A stretch of DNA of 64,000 nt from Belliella calami. Its GTDB lineage: Bacteria; Bacteroidota; Bacteroidia; Cytophagales; Cyclobacteriaceae. Under the pieces are notes generated by a model. It did no database searches. It was not told the origin of the DNA and was given only the letters and a program-made list of their open reading frames with translations. Positions within the stretch are counted from its first letter, which is position 1, and each line of letters begins with the position of its first letter. Of the stretch, positions 27,856 to 36,694 are shown in pieces. A program made the translations under genes and the position numbers. The DNA lies in NCBI RefSeq assembly GCF_022549695.1, contig NZ_JAKZGS010000013.1:8841-72840 (forward strand), in the 5' to 3' direction.

Positions 27856-28719
27856 ATGAAGATAAGATTTATACTAATGATGTTTTTTCTTTCTCAGCCA
27901 ATAATGGCACAGTTGGAAAGGAAATTGGCCAATGAAACCCAAGAGGTAGATTTGATTTTTCATGCACCTAGACATATTAATTTGCTTACAGTAGAACCAC
28001 TGGATAAGAAAACCTTGCACTTTGCAATTATGCACACTTTTGGGCCTTTGAATGGAGGAGTTCAAAATCTATTTGGCTTGGACAATGGTGCGAATATTCA
28101 ATTTAGTTTTGAATATGCATTAGGAGAAGATTTTTCATTGGGTGCATCAAGATCTAGTAGAGATAAGTTTTACAATCTTTATGGAAGATATCATCTTTTG
28201 AAGCAAACACAAGACGATGCCATGCCCATTTCCCTTTCAATGATGGGAGGTGCCGGTGTAAATACATCTGATTATACTTTTCTACAAACCGAAAACCCAA
28301 GCTTTAGTGAAAGAACAAGTTTCGCAGCTCAGCTGATGATGGCTAGAAAATTCAGCGATAAATTAAGTGTGCAGGTTTCGCCAATGATGGCATACTTTAC
28401 AGACCCAAATCCAATATTTTTTATCGAAGGAGATCAAAATTTATATCTGGCAGTAGGTCTCAGTGGGAAATATAAAATTACAGGAAGATCTTCCTTAACT
28501 TTTCAGTATATCCCGAATCTAAATAATGATCTAAGAAACAATGTGGGGGTAGGCATTGATGTAGAAGCTGGTGGACACGTATTTCAAATGTACTTTGTAA
28601 CATCCCAAGCACTCAACGAGCAATACCTCCTTGCGGCAGGAAATGGAAGAATTGGAGAAGAATTCAGAATTGGATTCAATGTGAATCGAGTTTTTGCCAC
28701 GGGAAGGAAGAGAAGATAA
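27856..28719 (+). CDS. DUF5777 family beta-barrel protein
   Basis: A 287-aa protein with a signal peptide (about residues 1-18, ending IMAQ). The HAPRHINLLTVEPLDKKTL opening and the HTFGPLNGGVQNLFGLDNGANIQF segment match DUF5777 as I know it. The alternating strand pattern suggests an outer-membrane barrel. As third gene of the Rieske-YceI operon it may form the outer-membrane end of the same envelope module (inference). A weak TGCTT/AAGCA hairpin followed by T7 lies downstream near 28882-28900. Confidence 0.85.
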   Translation: MKIRFILMMFFLSQPIMAQLERKLANETQEVDLIFHAPRHINLLTVEPLDKKTLHFAIMHTFGPLNGGVQNLFGLDNGANIQFSFEYALGEDFSLGASRSSRDKFYNLYGRYHLLKQTQDDAMPISLSMMGGAGVNTSDYTFLQTENPSFSERTSFAAQLMMARKFSDKLSVQVSPMMAYFTDPNPIFFIEGDQNLYLAVGLSGKYKITGRSSLTFQYIPNLNNDLRNNVGVGIDVEAGGHVFQMYFVTSQALNEQYLLAAGNGRIGEEFRIGFNVNRVFATGRKRR

Positions 28720-28736
28720 TTAAATTTTAGTGGAAT

Positions 28737-28850
28737 GAGTTATTGGTTGATTGGGTGATTTGGTAATTAATTTATTAGGGTATTGAGTTATTGGTTGAAT
28801 GGGTGATTAGGTTATTGAGTGATTAGGTTATTGGTTGATTGAGTAATTTT
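28737..28850. repeat. Degenerate GT-rich simple repeat
   Basis: Three imperfect copies of a ~45-bp motif built from TTATTGGTTGATTGGGTGATT-like words lie between the DUF5777 gene and the WYL regulator. It contains no gene. Confidence 0.7.
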
Positions 28851-28988
28851 TTTATGTGGTAAATCTTGGTACTTGGTACATTGCTTTAGAAGCATTGCTT
28901 TTTTTCAAGTAGCAAGAATTCAATTAGGAATTGAGATCTATGGGAATTTAGATTTTTTAAAAGTATCTTTTGGCTTTAAAATTTACCT

Positions 28989-29906
28989 ATGGCACAATCA
29001 TCCCAAGTAGAACAACAGAAGATCCTCAGAATATTTAAGTTAATCAATTTGCTTAGAAGCAATATCGGGAAGCCTGTTCACAAGCTTGCAGAGACTTTGG
29101 GTACTGATACACGTACAATCTATAGATATTTCAAATTGTTGGAAGCACTTGGTTTTCAGATTGAAAAAAAACATTCGAAATTTAGAATAATTGATAGAGT
29201 TGAAAATCCTGATGATTATAATTTGGGGACTTTTTCAGAGGAGGAGATAAATTTTGTTGGCAATCTGATCAAAAAACAACCGAAGAAAAATCTTCTTAAA
29301 GATTCTATTCTTCAAAAAATCACTTTAAGATCTGACTTTCAAAAAAGTGTAAATCAATTGTTTAATGCAAATCTAGGGAGGTTTGTAGATTTGATTGTAA
29401 ATGCCATCAAGGGAAAAAATCAAGTGATACTAAAGGATTACTACGCACCCAGCAGTGATTCTATTTTGGATAGATTAGTAGAACCAGTTTCATTCAACAA
29501 AAATTTTGATGCCATCCATGCTTTTGAGATAGAAAGTAAAATGATGAAAGTTTTCAAAATAGAGCGAATTGGTGAGATTCAACTGACCAGTACCAATTTT
29601 GAATTTGAGGCACTGCATGAACCCTTAGAGCAAGGGTTATTTGGGTTTTCGGGAAAGAATAATTTCCATATTCATTTGAGATTAAGCAAGCGGGCGTATC
29701 AACTGATGATGGAAGAATATCCCGATGCAAAGCCTTTCGTGTACACCAAAAACCGCAATCAGTATTTCTTCGAAGGTGACATTCCACAACTCCCTGGAAT
29801 CGCAAGATTTATTTTAGGATTACCAGGAGAAATAGCTGTGATAGAAGGAGAGGAGCTAAAAGAATATTTGGAAGTGCAGATTGGAAAGATGAAGTATTGG
29901 CTGTGA
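28989..29906 (+). CDS. HTH/WYL-domain transcriptional regulator
   Basis: A 305-aa regulator. An N-terminal winged helix (residues about 8-65, with LAETLGTDTRTIYRYFKLLEALG as recognition region) is joined to a WYL-type domain around residues 140-215 (VILKDYYAPSSDSILDRLVEP, then DAIHAFEIESKMMKVFKIERI) and a C-terminal WCX-like extension. WYL regulators sense nucleic acids or small ligands and often control DNA damage or phage-defence genes. It is on the opposite strand from the eCIS operon and separated from it by the GxxExxY cassette, so a role in eCIS control is only a guess. Confidence 0.88.
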   Translation: MAQSSQVEQQKILRIFKLINLLRSNIGKPVHKLAETLGTDTRTIYRYFKLLEALGFQIEKKHSKFRIIDRVENPDDYNLGTFSEEEINFVGNLIKKQPKKNLLKDSILQKITLRSDFQKSVNQLFNANLGRFVDLIVNAIKGKNQVILKDYYAPSSDSILDRLVEPVSFNKNFDAIHAFEIESKMMKVFKIERIGEIQLTSTNFEFEALHEPLEQGLFGFSGKNNFHIHLRLSKRAYQLMMEEYPDAKPFVYTKNRNQYFFEGDIPQLPGIARFILGLPGEIAVIEGEELKEYLEVQIGKMKYWL

Positions 29907-29912
29907 GTTTTT

Positions 29913-30342
29913 GAACCGCAGAGGCGCAGAGGACGCAGAGGGTTAACTTTGCGTCTTTTGCGTCTTTGCGGTTTATCTTTTCAAAAAGCAGCAAAGAATT
30001 CCTTATAAGCAACTCGTTATAAATTATTTATTTCCTTTTTAAAATATCTAAATTTGAACCGCAGAGGCGCAGAGGACGCAGAGAAGGTTAACTTTGCGTC
30101 CTTTGCGTCTTTGCGGTTTATCTTTTCAAAAAGCAGCAAAGAATTCCTTATAAGCAACTCGTTATAAATTATTAATTTCCTTTTTAAAATATCTAAATTT
30201 GAACCGCAGAGGCGCAGAGGACGGAGAATGTTTACTTTGCGTCCTTTGCGCCATTGCGGTTTATCTTTTCAAAAAGCAGCAAGAAATTACTTTATAAGTT
30301 ACTGGTTATAAATTATTAACTATCCTTTTTAAACCATCAATT
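29913..30342. repeat. Three-copy ~144-bp tandem repeat on the 3' side of the GxxExxY gene
   Basis: GAACCGCAGAGGCGCAGAGG starts at 29913, 30056 and 30201. Each unit has a hairpin (ACCGCAGAGGCGCAGAGGAC against a CTTTGCGTC...TTTGCGGTTT arm) followed by a conserved tail TTATAAATTATTAA-TTTCC-TTTTTAAA. The tail of the third unit runs into the last ~12 codons of the GxxExxY gene, so each unit seems to carry a decayed copy of that gene end. Confidence 0.9.
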
Positions 30343-30683
30343 ACCCTTACGCTGTTAAAGTTTATAAGCAATCCAAGCTTCAAGTCCTTTAATCTCAAAT
30401 AAGTTAAAATCTGTGCTGTGTGAATATCGGCAAGAGCATCAACAGCTTTGATTTCTATAATGACCTTATTTTCTACTAATATGTCTATTCTATAACCAGC
30501 ATTTAATTGCACCTCTTTATAAATTACAGGAAGCGTTACTTGAGTTTGAATATTCAATCCTAGTTGCCTCAGTTCATAGGCCAAACATACTTCATAACTG
30601 CTTTCTAATAAACCAGGTCCTAACTGTTTATGTACTTCTATAGCAGCACCAACTATTTTTTGTGAAATTTCATTTTCGGTCAT
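30306..30683 (-). CDS. GxxExxY protein (PD-(D/E)XK nuclease-like)
   Basis: A 125-aa protein with the family signature G24-x-x-E27-x-x-Y30 in GLLESSY and a PD-(D/E)XK-like core: D67 in GYRIDILV and E77-x-K79 in IIEIKA. Full family length. The biochemical role is unknown; the fold suggests nucleic-acid cleavage or a decayed nuclease. It lies between two unrelated tandem arrays, one abutting its start codon and one merging with its 3' end. I recall that GxxExxY genes are often found with such CGCAGAGGCGCAAAGG repeats in many phyla, which points to a mobile or self-copying unit (partly inference). Confidence 0.9.
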   Translation of the reverse strand: MTENEISQKIVGAAIEVHKQLGPGLLESSYEVCLAYELRQLGLNIQTQVTLPVIYKEVQLNAGYRIDILVENKVIIEIKAVDALADIHTAQILTYLRLKDLKLGLLINFNSVRVIDGLKRIVNNL

Positions 30684-30696
30684 AATTTATTTTTTT

Positions 30697-31170
30697 GAAC
30701 CGCAGAGGCGCAAAGGACGCAGAGGGATTTCTTTTCGAACTCTGTGTCTGTGCAGTTATATTTTTATTTGAATCAGAGAAATTTTTTTACAATCATTATT
30801 TACCGCAAAGGCGCAAAGGACGCAGAGGGATTTCTTTTCGAACTCTGTGTCTGTGCAGTTATATTTTTATTTGAATCAGAGAAATTATTTTACAATCATT
30901 ATTTACCGCAGAGGCGCAAAGGACGCAGAGGGATTTCTTTTCGAACTCTGTGTCTGTGCAGTTATATTTTTATTTGAATCAGAGAAATTATTTTACAATC
31001 ATTATTTACCGCAAAGGAGCAGAGGACGCAGAGGGATTTCTTTTCGAACTCTTTGTCTGCGCAGTTATATTTTTATTTGAATCAGAGAAATTATTTTACA
31101 ATCATTATTTACCGCAAAGGAACAGAGGACGCAGAGGGATTTCTTTTCGAACTCTTTGTCTCTGTTGTAA
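30697..31170. repeat. Five-copy 103-bp tandem repeat on the 5' side of the GxxExxY gene
   Basis: ACCGCAAAGGCGCAAAGGAC-type unit starts occur at 30700, 30803, 30906, 31009 and 31112, exactly 103 bp apart, with only a few changes between copies; the last copy is cut short near 31170. Each copy has an imperfect hairpin (ACCGCAGAGGCGCAAAGG against CTCTGTGTCTGTGCAGTT) and an AT-rich spacer. Because 103 is not a multiple of three, overlapping frames on the plus strand translate the same repeat and are not genes. Confidence 0.95.
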
Positions 31171-31308
31171 TTTATTCCTTAATTAAAGTTTTTCTCTGCA
31201 TAATTTAGAAAAACAAAGCTGTTAAATCAAAAAGTCATTATTTTGAAATCAATGCAAAGGTATAATTAGATGTGATTCTTTTTGGTCTATGAGATTTACT
31301 TAAAGATG

Positions 31309-34300
31309 TTATACCCCTCTGTTTTTACTTATAAATTCCTCAACCGATTTTTCATAATCTTCATCTTTACCTATTTTTTCATTTATTCCATATTGTGGAG
31401 AGTGGTAATCAACTCTTACAAATTGACCAGGTAGATCTTTTAGATCTTTATTTATGTTTGCTTGCATTTCATTTTTCAAATCTAATTCGATATTTGGATT
31501 TTGAGGATCTGGATTTTGGCTATCAAATTTTTCAGTAAGGAGCTTTTGAAGATTTGAAGCTCTTATAAAGTTCCTTTCTTCAATATATGCAGATATTTTT
31601 AGGTTGTAAGGCATATTCCTAGGAAGTCTTAATGCCATCAAATTCTCTTTACTCAACATTATTTGCCTATTGTATTTAGGAGAAGATGGATAAATATTCA
31701 ATGCTGCATTTCTTCCTGAGCCACCAAATCTGTCACCAACCAAATGCGCATTATCAAAACCTCCGCCAGCTGAATCTGTTGCTCCACGGGGAATGCCGTT
31801 TTCTTTGAATCTTAAATCCTTTCCTTCAACTATTCTGTTTTGGATTTGGGTAGGTACCTCTTTAGAAATCTCATCAAACCTGACTTTCACTTCAAAGCAC
31901 GGTCCTTCTTCTCCTCTAGATGTTTTGGTTTTGTATTGGGCCTTGAATACCTTACCTTCCTTAGAAACCGAGATCGTCTCTGGAATATAATTTCTATGAT
32001 ATCCTTCTTCAGCCACTACCAGCTTATTATCTACAATTGCTAATTTTTCATAGCCTTTATCCGCCATGTTTGCTCCTCTCATAATCAAGATGCATGGGAT
32101 TCCGCCCACAACTCTTTCTTGGGTAAAATAAACTTTTTTCCCTTCAACAAGATTTCCTTCACCATTTACTGCATTCGAAAAACTTTGGGAAAGGCCACCA
32201 TTATTTTCATCAAATATCACCTTCTTAAGATACATATCTAACAATGGTAAGCCATTTGGATTACTGGTGCTATCTCCATCTGTTTTTGAACCTGGTTCAG
32301 TTGTTCCATCACTTCCTTTCCAGTCGTATTTCCATTCTTTACCTTCAAGCCTCGGAGTAATTGACTTAAATACTGGATGTTGGGCTTTTGTTTTTCTGGC
32401 TACTTCTTGAACTTGATCAATTGTCAACTTACCATCACCATCTCTATCTTGGCGCTTATCTTCTTCAATTAGGAATTTTTCACCATCAGCTATTTTTTTG
32501 TCTTTCTCCGGATCATTCTTTGAATCTTTATCTCCTCCAAACCCTAATCTCTTCAAGAAGCTCTTACCCAATTCCTTAATCTTCATCCAAAGTTTTGTAA
32601 TTGATTTTGCGACTCTTTCTTGAATTTTGGTGATGATGGCGACTACTTTGTTGGCGAGATCTCCGATTCCTAGAAGGTTTGCCAAGAACCCAATTACCAA
32701 AGGAATGGCTCTGGCAAGTGCGCCTTCTATGGCGTTGGCTACTGCTGTGATGCTTCCTGATGCTACAGCTCTTACGCTTTCCACAAATGCACTGACCAAT
32801 TCTATAATCTGTGCCGCTTTTTGAACAAAGAATGTGACCACATCTATGATTGCCATCGCAGCTTTGATAAATGCACCAACAGGAGATAGCAAACCAAGGA
32901 GCCACTTGATACCAGCGCCAATGATAGTGTCTCGGATCATGGTCTTGATTCCTTCGATCACCAGTTCTTTGAGGTCATTGAACTGCTCTTTGATGTATTC
33001 CCAAAGTCCAGTCAGGCCTTCATTCTTCAAAATCATGATGATTTCAAAGCCAGTTTCGAATGCCTTCATCACTGGCTCACCGATTACCTTGACTCCAATA
33101 GCCCTGACTCTGTCCCATGTGAATCCAAGGATTTGACTTGCCAAAGAGAAGATTCCTTTCAGGGAGAATATGTCCTCTGGCATTTGGATTCCAACATTTC
33201 CCATGGCTCCTGTGAGCCAACCTATCAATCCTGCCTGAAGGTGAGTGAGAATGTTTTTCCCGAAGTTTTCCAATCCCAAAGCTATACCACTGAATAAGTT
33301 TTTCAAGAAACCAATTGGATCTTCAATGATGGTATTTACGACATCCGCAATAGCACTCAAAAGATTCAGGAACATATCCTTCAGTGCAATGATGACTCCA
33401 ATTACTTCACCAATGGCATCCATAGCCATATCTATCAAACCTCGATTCTCAGCTTGCATTTCTTCAATACGGGCATCTACTTCCTGCAAACTTTCCATGT
33501 ATTGCGCAGCTAGACTATCTACCAATGCTGTTTGTTTTTCATTGACACTGTCATCTAGGCTATCAAATTGACTTTGGATAGTTTCGGCAGCTTCTGTACC
33601 GATACTTTGTAAGTTTTCAGGCAATTCTGCTACATATTTCGCAATTTCATTTCGCCCTTCCTGAATGGTGTTCTTAGCTAGATTGAGTTCATTGGCTACT
33701 TTTTCCGCTATAGGATCGAGAGCCTTGTCTATGTAATCTATGTAAACTTGTCTTCCTTCAGTGAAAAAATCATTGACTTCATCAGGCATGCCAGCCAGCT
33801 TATCATAGCCCCACCTCAAAGCTCCATCAGCCCCACTGTATCTTTCTGCTTTATATGCGCGCATTTTTCTATCCACATATTGCTCAAATAGTTGCTTCGC
33901 TTTGGTAGCGGCTTCGGTGAACATCTGCGTGACTTTTTCTTCCAAAGTATGGAGAATGCCTTCCACTTTGGCTTTTGTCTTTTCATAAATCGCATTGATG
34001 TCAGCTGCAATCCTTGTTCTTTCAGCGGAATCATTTGCACCTGTTTGCTCTTGTGTCTGTGCCAATCCTTCGAAAGAAGCTTGCCTGTCTCCATGCATCT
34101 CTTGAAGCTGGCTTTGACTGATATTTTCGGCAGATTCTGCCGTAGCACCTAGGGTGGATTGCTCTCCAGCTCTAAATTGGTCAGGAGCTGAGTCGGCATG
34201 TTCTCGAACTGATTCGGTGCTATTTAAAGCATTTGTGAAACTAGGTTCATTTGCATTTGCAAGTTGCTGTTCACTGATATTATTGCTCTCCATCTGTTGC

Positions 34301-35223
34301 TCTACTTCCTGAACATTGTCTTGAAGTGGAGTGCTCACCTGACCCTCTGGTCTTGGGCTTGGCATTGATCGATTTGCAGAGATGCTCGCTGGAGTTTCAC
34401 CGATATTTGGATCAGGGATTTCTTCGATTTCACGCGCTACAACTGCATCCACAGCCGGTTCAGCTTCGCTTGTTGCTGCTATTGGCCCAGCTGATTGTTC
34501 TTGCTCTTGGTTTACTTGTGAAGTAGCGTTATTTTGAATTTCTGAGAGGTTGTTGTGCTGATCAAATTCTGTAGCTTCTTCGGCATTTGCAGGTAGCTGC
34601 ATCTGCACAATCTGAGCCATCAAGGCTGCTTTGAAACCAGCTGCATCAAATTCATTAGGCTCTTGGGCAGCCATCGCTTCAACCTGACTTGTTTGGGCAG
34701 CACCCATACTTTCGTTTGCTGCGATAGGAGCAGCTCTTTGGGCTCTTTGAGATTCTACTTCAGGATTTTCATGTTGGGAAGTCTGTGTTGCAACTTGCTC
34801 ACTGGCATTGACTAGCGCGTTGAAAGATGGGTCTTCATAAGGAGAGCTTGGATAGGAAATAGCTTCTTCATTTGAAGTTTCAAGGGCTTGACCTTCAGTA
34901 TTTGATTCGCCTTGCAAAACTTCCATTTCTGGAATTTCTACAGTTGGTTGGTTTGTATTTTCTGAGGAAGAACTTGCTGCTTCTGAAGTAGGAGAGGAAT
35001 TTGCTTTACCACTTGATGCATCAGATTCGGTAGCAGGAAAAAGGGAATCTTGGAGCAAAAATGAATTGGATGTATCATCCAAGAGCGAATCTTGATCCAA
35101 ATTCATTGAGTTTTCAGACCATATAGGTTTTGAATCGATCAATGACTGACTTTCCTTATTTGGAGAATTAGTTGACCGATTTTTAGTTTTTGGTTTTTCT
35201 ATATGGCTTGCTACAACTGACAT
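31309..35223 (-). CDS. Putative eCIS cargo toxin with C-terminal DNA/RNA endonuclease-like domain
   Basis: A 1304-aa protein, last gene of the eCIS operon. Residues 1 to ~395 are low-complexity, rich in Q, S, E, N and A and probably disordered. About 400-600 is helical/coiled coil (KTKAKVEGILHTLEEKVTQM). About 600-890 holds repeated amphipathic to hydrophobic helices (AGLIGWLTGAMGNVGIQM). A DRDGDGKLTIDQV EF-hand-like loop near 915 leads to a TKAQHPVFKSITP linker that I recall from other eCIS-associated toxins. The C-terminal domain has FDNAHLVGDRFGGSGRNAALN with H near 1160, resembling the catalytic motif of DNA/RNA non-specific endonucleases of polymorphic toxins. No immunity gene follows. 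It lacks the HExxH DUF4157 (eCIS core) domain found in many such cargos. Function is inferred. Confidence 0.72.
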   Translation of the reverse strand: MSVVASHIEKPKTKNRSTNSPNKESQSLIDSKPIWSENSMNLDQDSLLDDTSNSFLLQDSLFPATESDASSGKANSSPTSEAASSSSENTNQPTVEIPEMEVLQGESNTEGQALETSNEEAISYPSSPYEDPSFNALVNASEQVATQTSQHENPEVESQRAQRAAPIAANESMGAAQTSQVEAMAAQEPNEFDAAGFKAALMAQIVQMQLPANAEEATEFDQHNNLSEIQNNATSQVNQEQEQSAGPIAATSEAEPAVDAVVAREIEEIPDPNIGETPASISANRSMPSPRPEGQVSTPLQDNVQEVEQQMESNNISEQQLANANEPSFTNALNSTESVREHADSAPDQFRAGEQSTLGATAESAENISQSQLQEMHGDRQASFEGLAQTQEQTGANDSAERTRIAADINAIYEKTKAKVEGILHTLEEKVTQMFTEAATKAKQLFEQYVDRKMRAYKAERYSGADGALRWGYDKLAGMPDEVNDFFTEGRQVYIDYIDKALDPIAEKVANELNLAKNTIQEGRNEIAKYVAELPENLQSIGTEAAETIQSQFDSLDDSVNEKQTALVDSLAAQYMESLQEVDARIEEMQAENRGLIDMAMDAIGEVIGVIIALKDMFLNLLSAIADVVNTIIEDPIGFLKNLFSGIALGLENFGKNILTHLQAGLIGWLTGAMGNVGIQMPEDIFSLKGIFSLASQILGFTWDRVRAIGVKVIGEPVMKAFETGFEIIMILKNEGLTGLWEYIKEQFNDLKELVIEGIKTMIRDTIIGAGIKWLLGLLSPVGAFIKAAMAIIDVVTFFVQKAAQIIELVSAFVESVRAVASGSITAVANAIEGALARAIPLVIGFLANLLGIGDLANKVVAIITKIQERVAKSITKLWMKIKELGKSFLKRLGFGGDKDSKNDPEKDKKIADGEKFLIEEDKRQDRDGDGKLTIDQVQEVARKTKAQHPVFKSITPRLEGKEWKYDWKGSDGTTEPGSKTDGDSTSNPNGLPLLDMYLKKVIFDENNGGLSQSFSNAVNGEGNLVEGKKVYFTQERVVGGIPCILIMRGANMADKGYEKLAIVDNKLVVAEEGYHRNYIPETISVSKEGKVFKAQYKTKTSRGEEGPCFEVKVRFDEISKEVPTQIQNRIVEGKDLRFKENGIPRGATDSAGGGFDNAHLVGDRFGGSGRNAALNIYPSSPKYNRQIMLSKENLMALRLPRNMPYNLKISAYIEERNFIRASNLQKLLTEKFDSQNPDPQNPNIELDLKNEMQANINKDLKDLPGQFVRVDYHSPQYGINEKIGKDEDYEKSVEEFISKNRGV

Positions 35224-35230
35224 TTTTTAT

Positions 35231-36694
35231 TTACCAATGAACAAATAGGCTATTCTTCAACCAAGGAAACTTTACGATTGTAAGATTCCAGGGCAATGAT
35301 TCAAGTAGAATATCTTGAGACATTCTCTTGATCGTTAATCTTTTACTTTCTAATTCAAGTTTTCCTTCTCTTATGAAAAACATCTCTCTCAAACCCTCAG
35401 GTGATGTGTTTTTTAATTTCCCCCAATGACCTATTGCAGCCATCAAAAGACTATTTGCTTCCTCCTTTATATTCGTTTCTAATTCAAAAAATCTATCAAC
35501 CGCAAAATCTATTGGAACACCACATAGGAATTTTTCAAACAACAAACTATTCTCATATGCATAGGTTTTTCCAGTTGAGAGATAATGCAACGAATGAATT
35601 ACGAGGTCATAATTTTCTTTTGGAATTCTATTTTTCTGATCTAAAACACCGATGTTTTTATAGAAATTAAGGAGAAAAGGATGGATGATAATCAATCCTG
35701 CATTTTCAATATAAATTGTTGCTTGTTTTTCAGTTGCTTTTTTCTCCTCAATTTTTTCTTTTGGTTTTTCTTTGACTCTACTTTTGTTTTCACTTTTGAA
35801 AAATTCAAAATACTCTTTTTCTCGTAACCTCGGGTTGAAAAGTTGCTGAAAAATTACAAAGTCAGTTAACTTTAGTAAGGATGAATTTGGACTGAAAGAA
35901 TTGTCTTGTGCATTATTGCCTATAAAAGATAGTGACTTTATCAATCTTATGAATTCCTTGTACTCAAGTGTTATGAAATCTGGAATGATATCGTTTAAAA
36001 TTGCTGTTGATTTGAGAGGAAAAAACCAAGATTTATAAAATACGAATGCCCAAACCAAAACTCTATTTTTTGATTGAGTTTGCTTTAAGATTGTTTTGCT
36101 TTCTAATGAAGAAAATGCAGTTTCTTGACCAAAAGTCAAAATTTGAAGTAACAACTCATTTTCAATCTGTTTGATGAATCTTAGAAAGGTTTTAGGATTC
36201 TTTTGGAAGGTGATTTTTAATTGTGAAATCAACTTCTTTTGGGAGGTTTTTGGATTTTTAATTTTCAAAAACAGCCTTAATTCCGTATCCAAATTATAAT
36301 TTCTTGGCGCAAACCATGGTAGGGAGCCATTTGACAGAAAGTATATCAATATTTCAATAAAGCTATTTGAAGTTTCAGCTATCGGCTTTTTTAAATCAAT
36401 TTTAGAAAGGATTAGTTGGTCTAGCTTTCTTTTCAATTCTGTTTCAAGCTGTGCTTCATTAAACCCAAAAACAGTTTTATTTGTGATCAGACTTTTGAGA
36501 TCAATCTCAAGTTCAGCATTATTTATCCTTAAATTTCCTTTAAACTTATAATTGAGTAGAATCTTTTCTAGAAGGGGTAGGACATGTTTGTATACAAACA
36601 GCTCTGCATCCTTCATAATTTGTTTTGAAGTTAATTTGGACTGATACTGTAAGTCAATTGCCAATTTTTCAACAATGATCCTCTCTTCTTTCAT
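35231..36694 (-). CDS. eCIS tape-measure-family protein (Afp14-like)
   Basis: A 487-aa protein that matches the contractile injection system tape measure family: an N-terminal VEKLAIDLQYQSKLTSKQIM segment with the following helical ELFVYKHVLPLLEKIL, and a C-terminal region with AGLIIIHPFLLNFYKNIGVL (residues about 330-350) and ATGHWGKL-like SLLMAAIGHWGKLK. In related particles this protein sets the length of the tube and sheath. If fully extended as a helix, 487 residues would span roughly 70 nm, but it is predicted mixed. It overlaps the upstream gene by 4 nt (ATGA) and the toxin gene starts 7 nt after its stop. Confidence 0.82.
   Translation of the reverse strand: MKEERIIVEKLAIDLQYQSKLTSKQIMKDAELFVYKHVLPLLEKILLNYKFKGNLRINNAELEIDLKSLITNKTVFGFNEAQLETELKRKLDQLILSKIDLKKPIAETSNSFIEILIYFLSNGSLPWFAPRNYNLDTELRLFLKIKNPKTSQKKLISQLKITFQKNPKTFLRFIKQIENELLLQILTFGQETAFSSLESKTILKQTQSKNRVLVWAFVFYKSWFFPLKSTAILNDIIPDFITLEYKEFIRLIKSLSFIGNNAQDNSFSPNSSLLKLTDFVIFQQLFNPRLREKEYFEFFKSENKSRVKEKPKEKIEEKKATEKQATIYIENAGLIIIHPFLLNFYKNIGVLDQKNRIPKENYDLVIHSLHYLSTGKTYAYENSLLFEKFLCGVPIDFAVDRFFELETNIKEEANSLLMAAIGHWGKLKNTSPEGLREMFFIREGKLELESKRLTIKRMSQDILLESLPWNLTIVKFPWLKNSLFVHW

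Noticed and set aside
30744-31186. Three overlapping 77-78-codon frames
   Set aside because: They arise from the 103-bp repeat read in successive frames and overlap each other with the same sequence.
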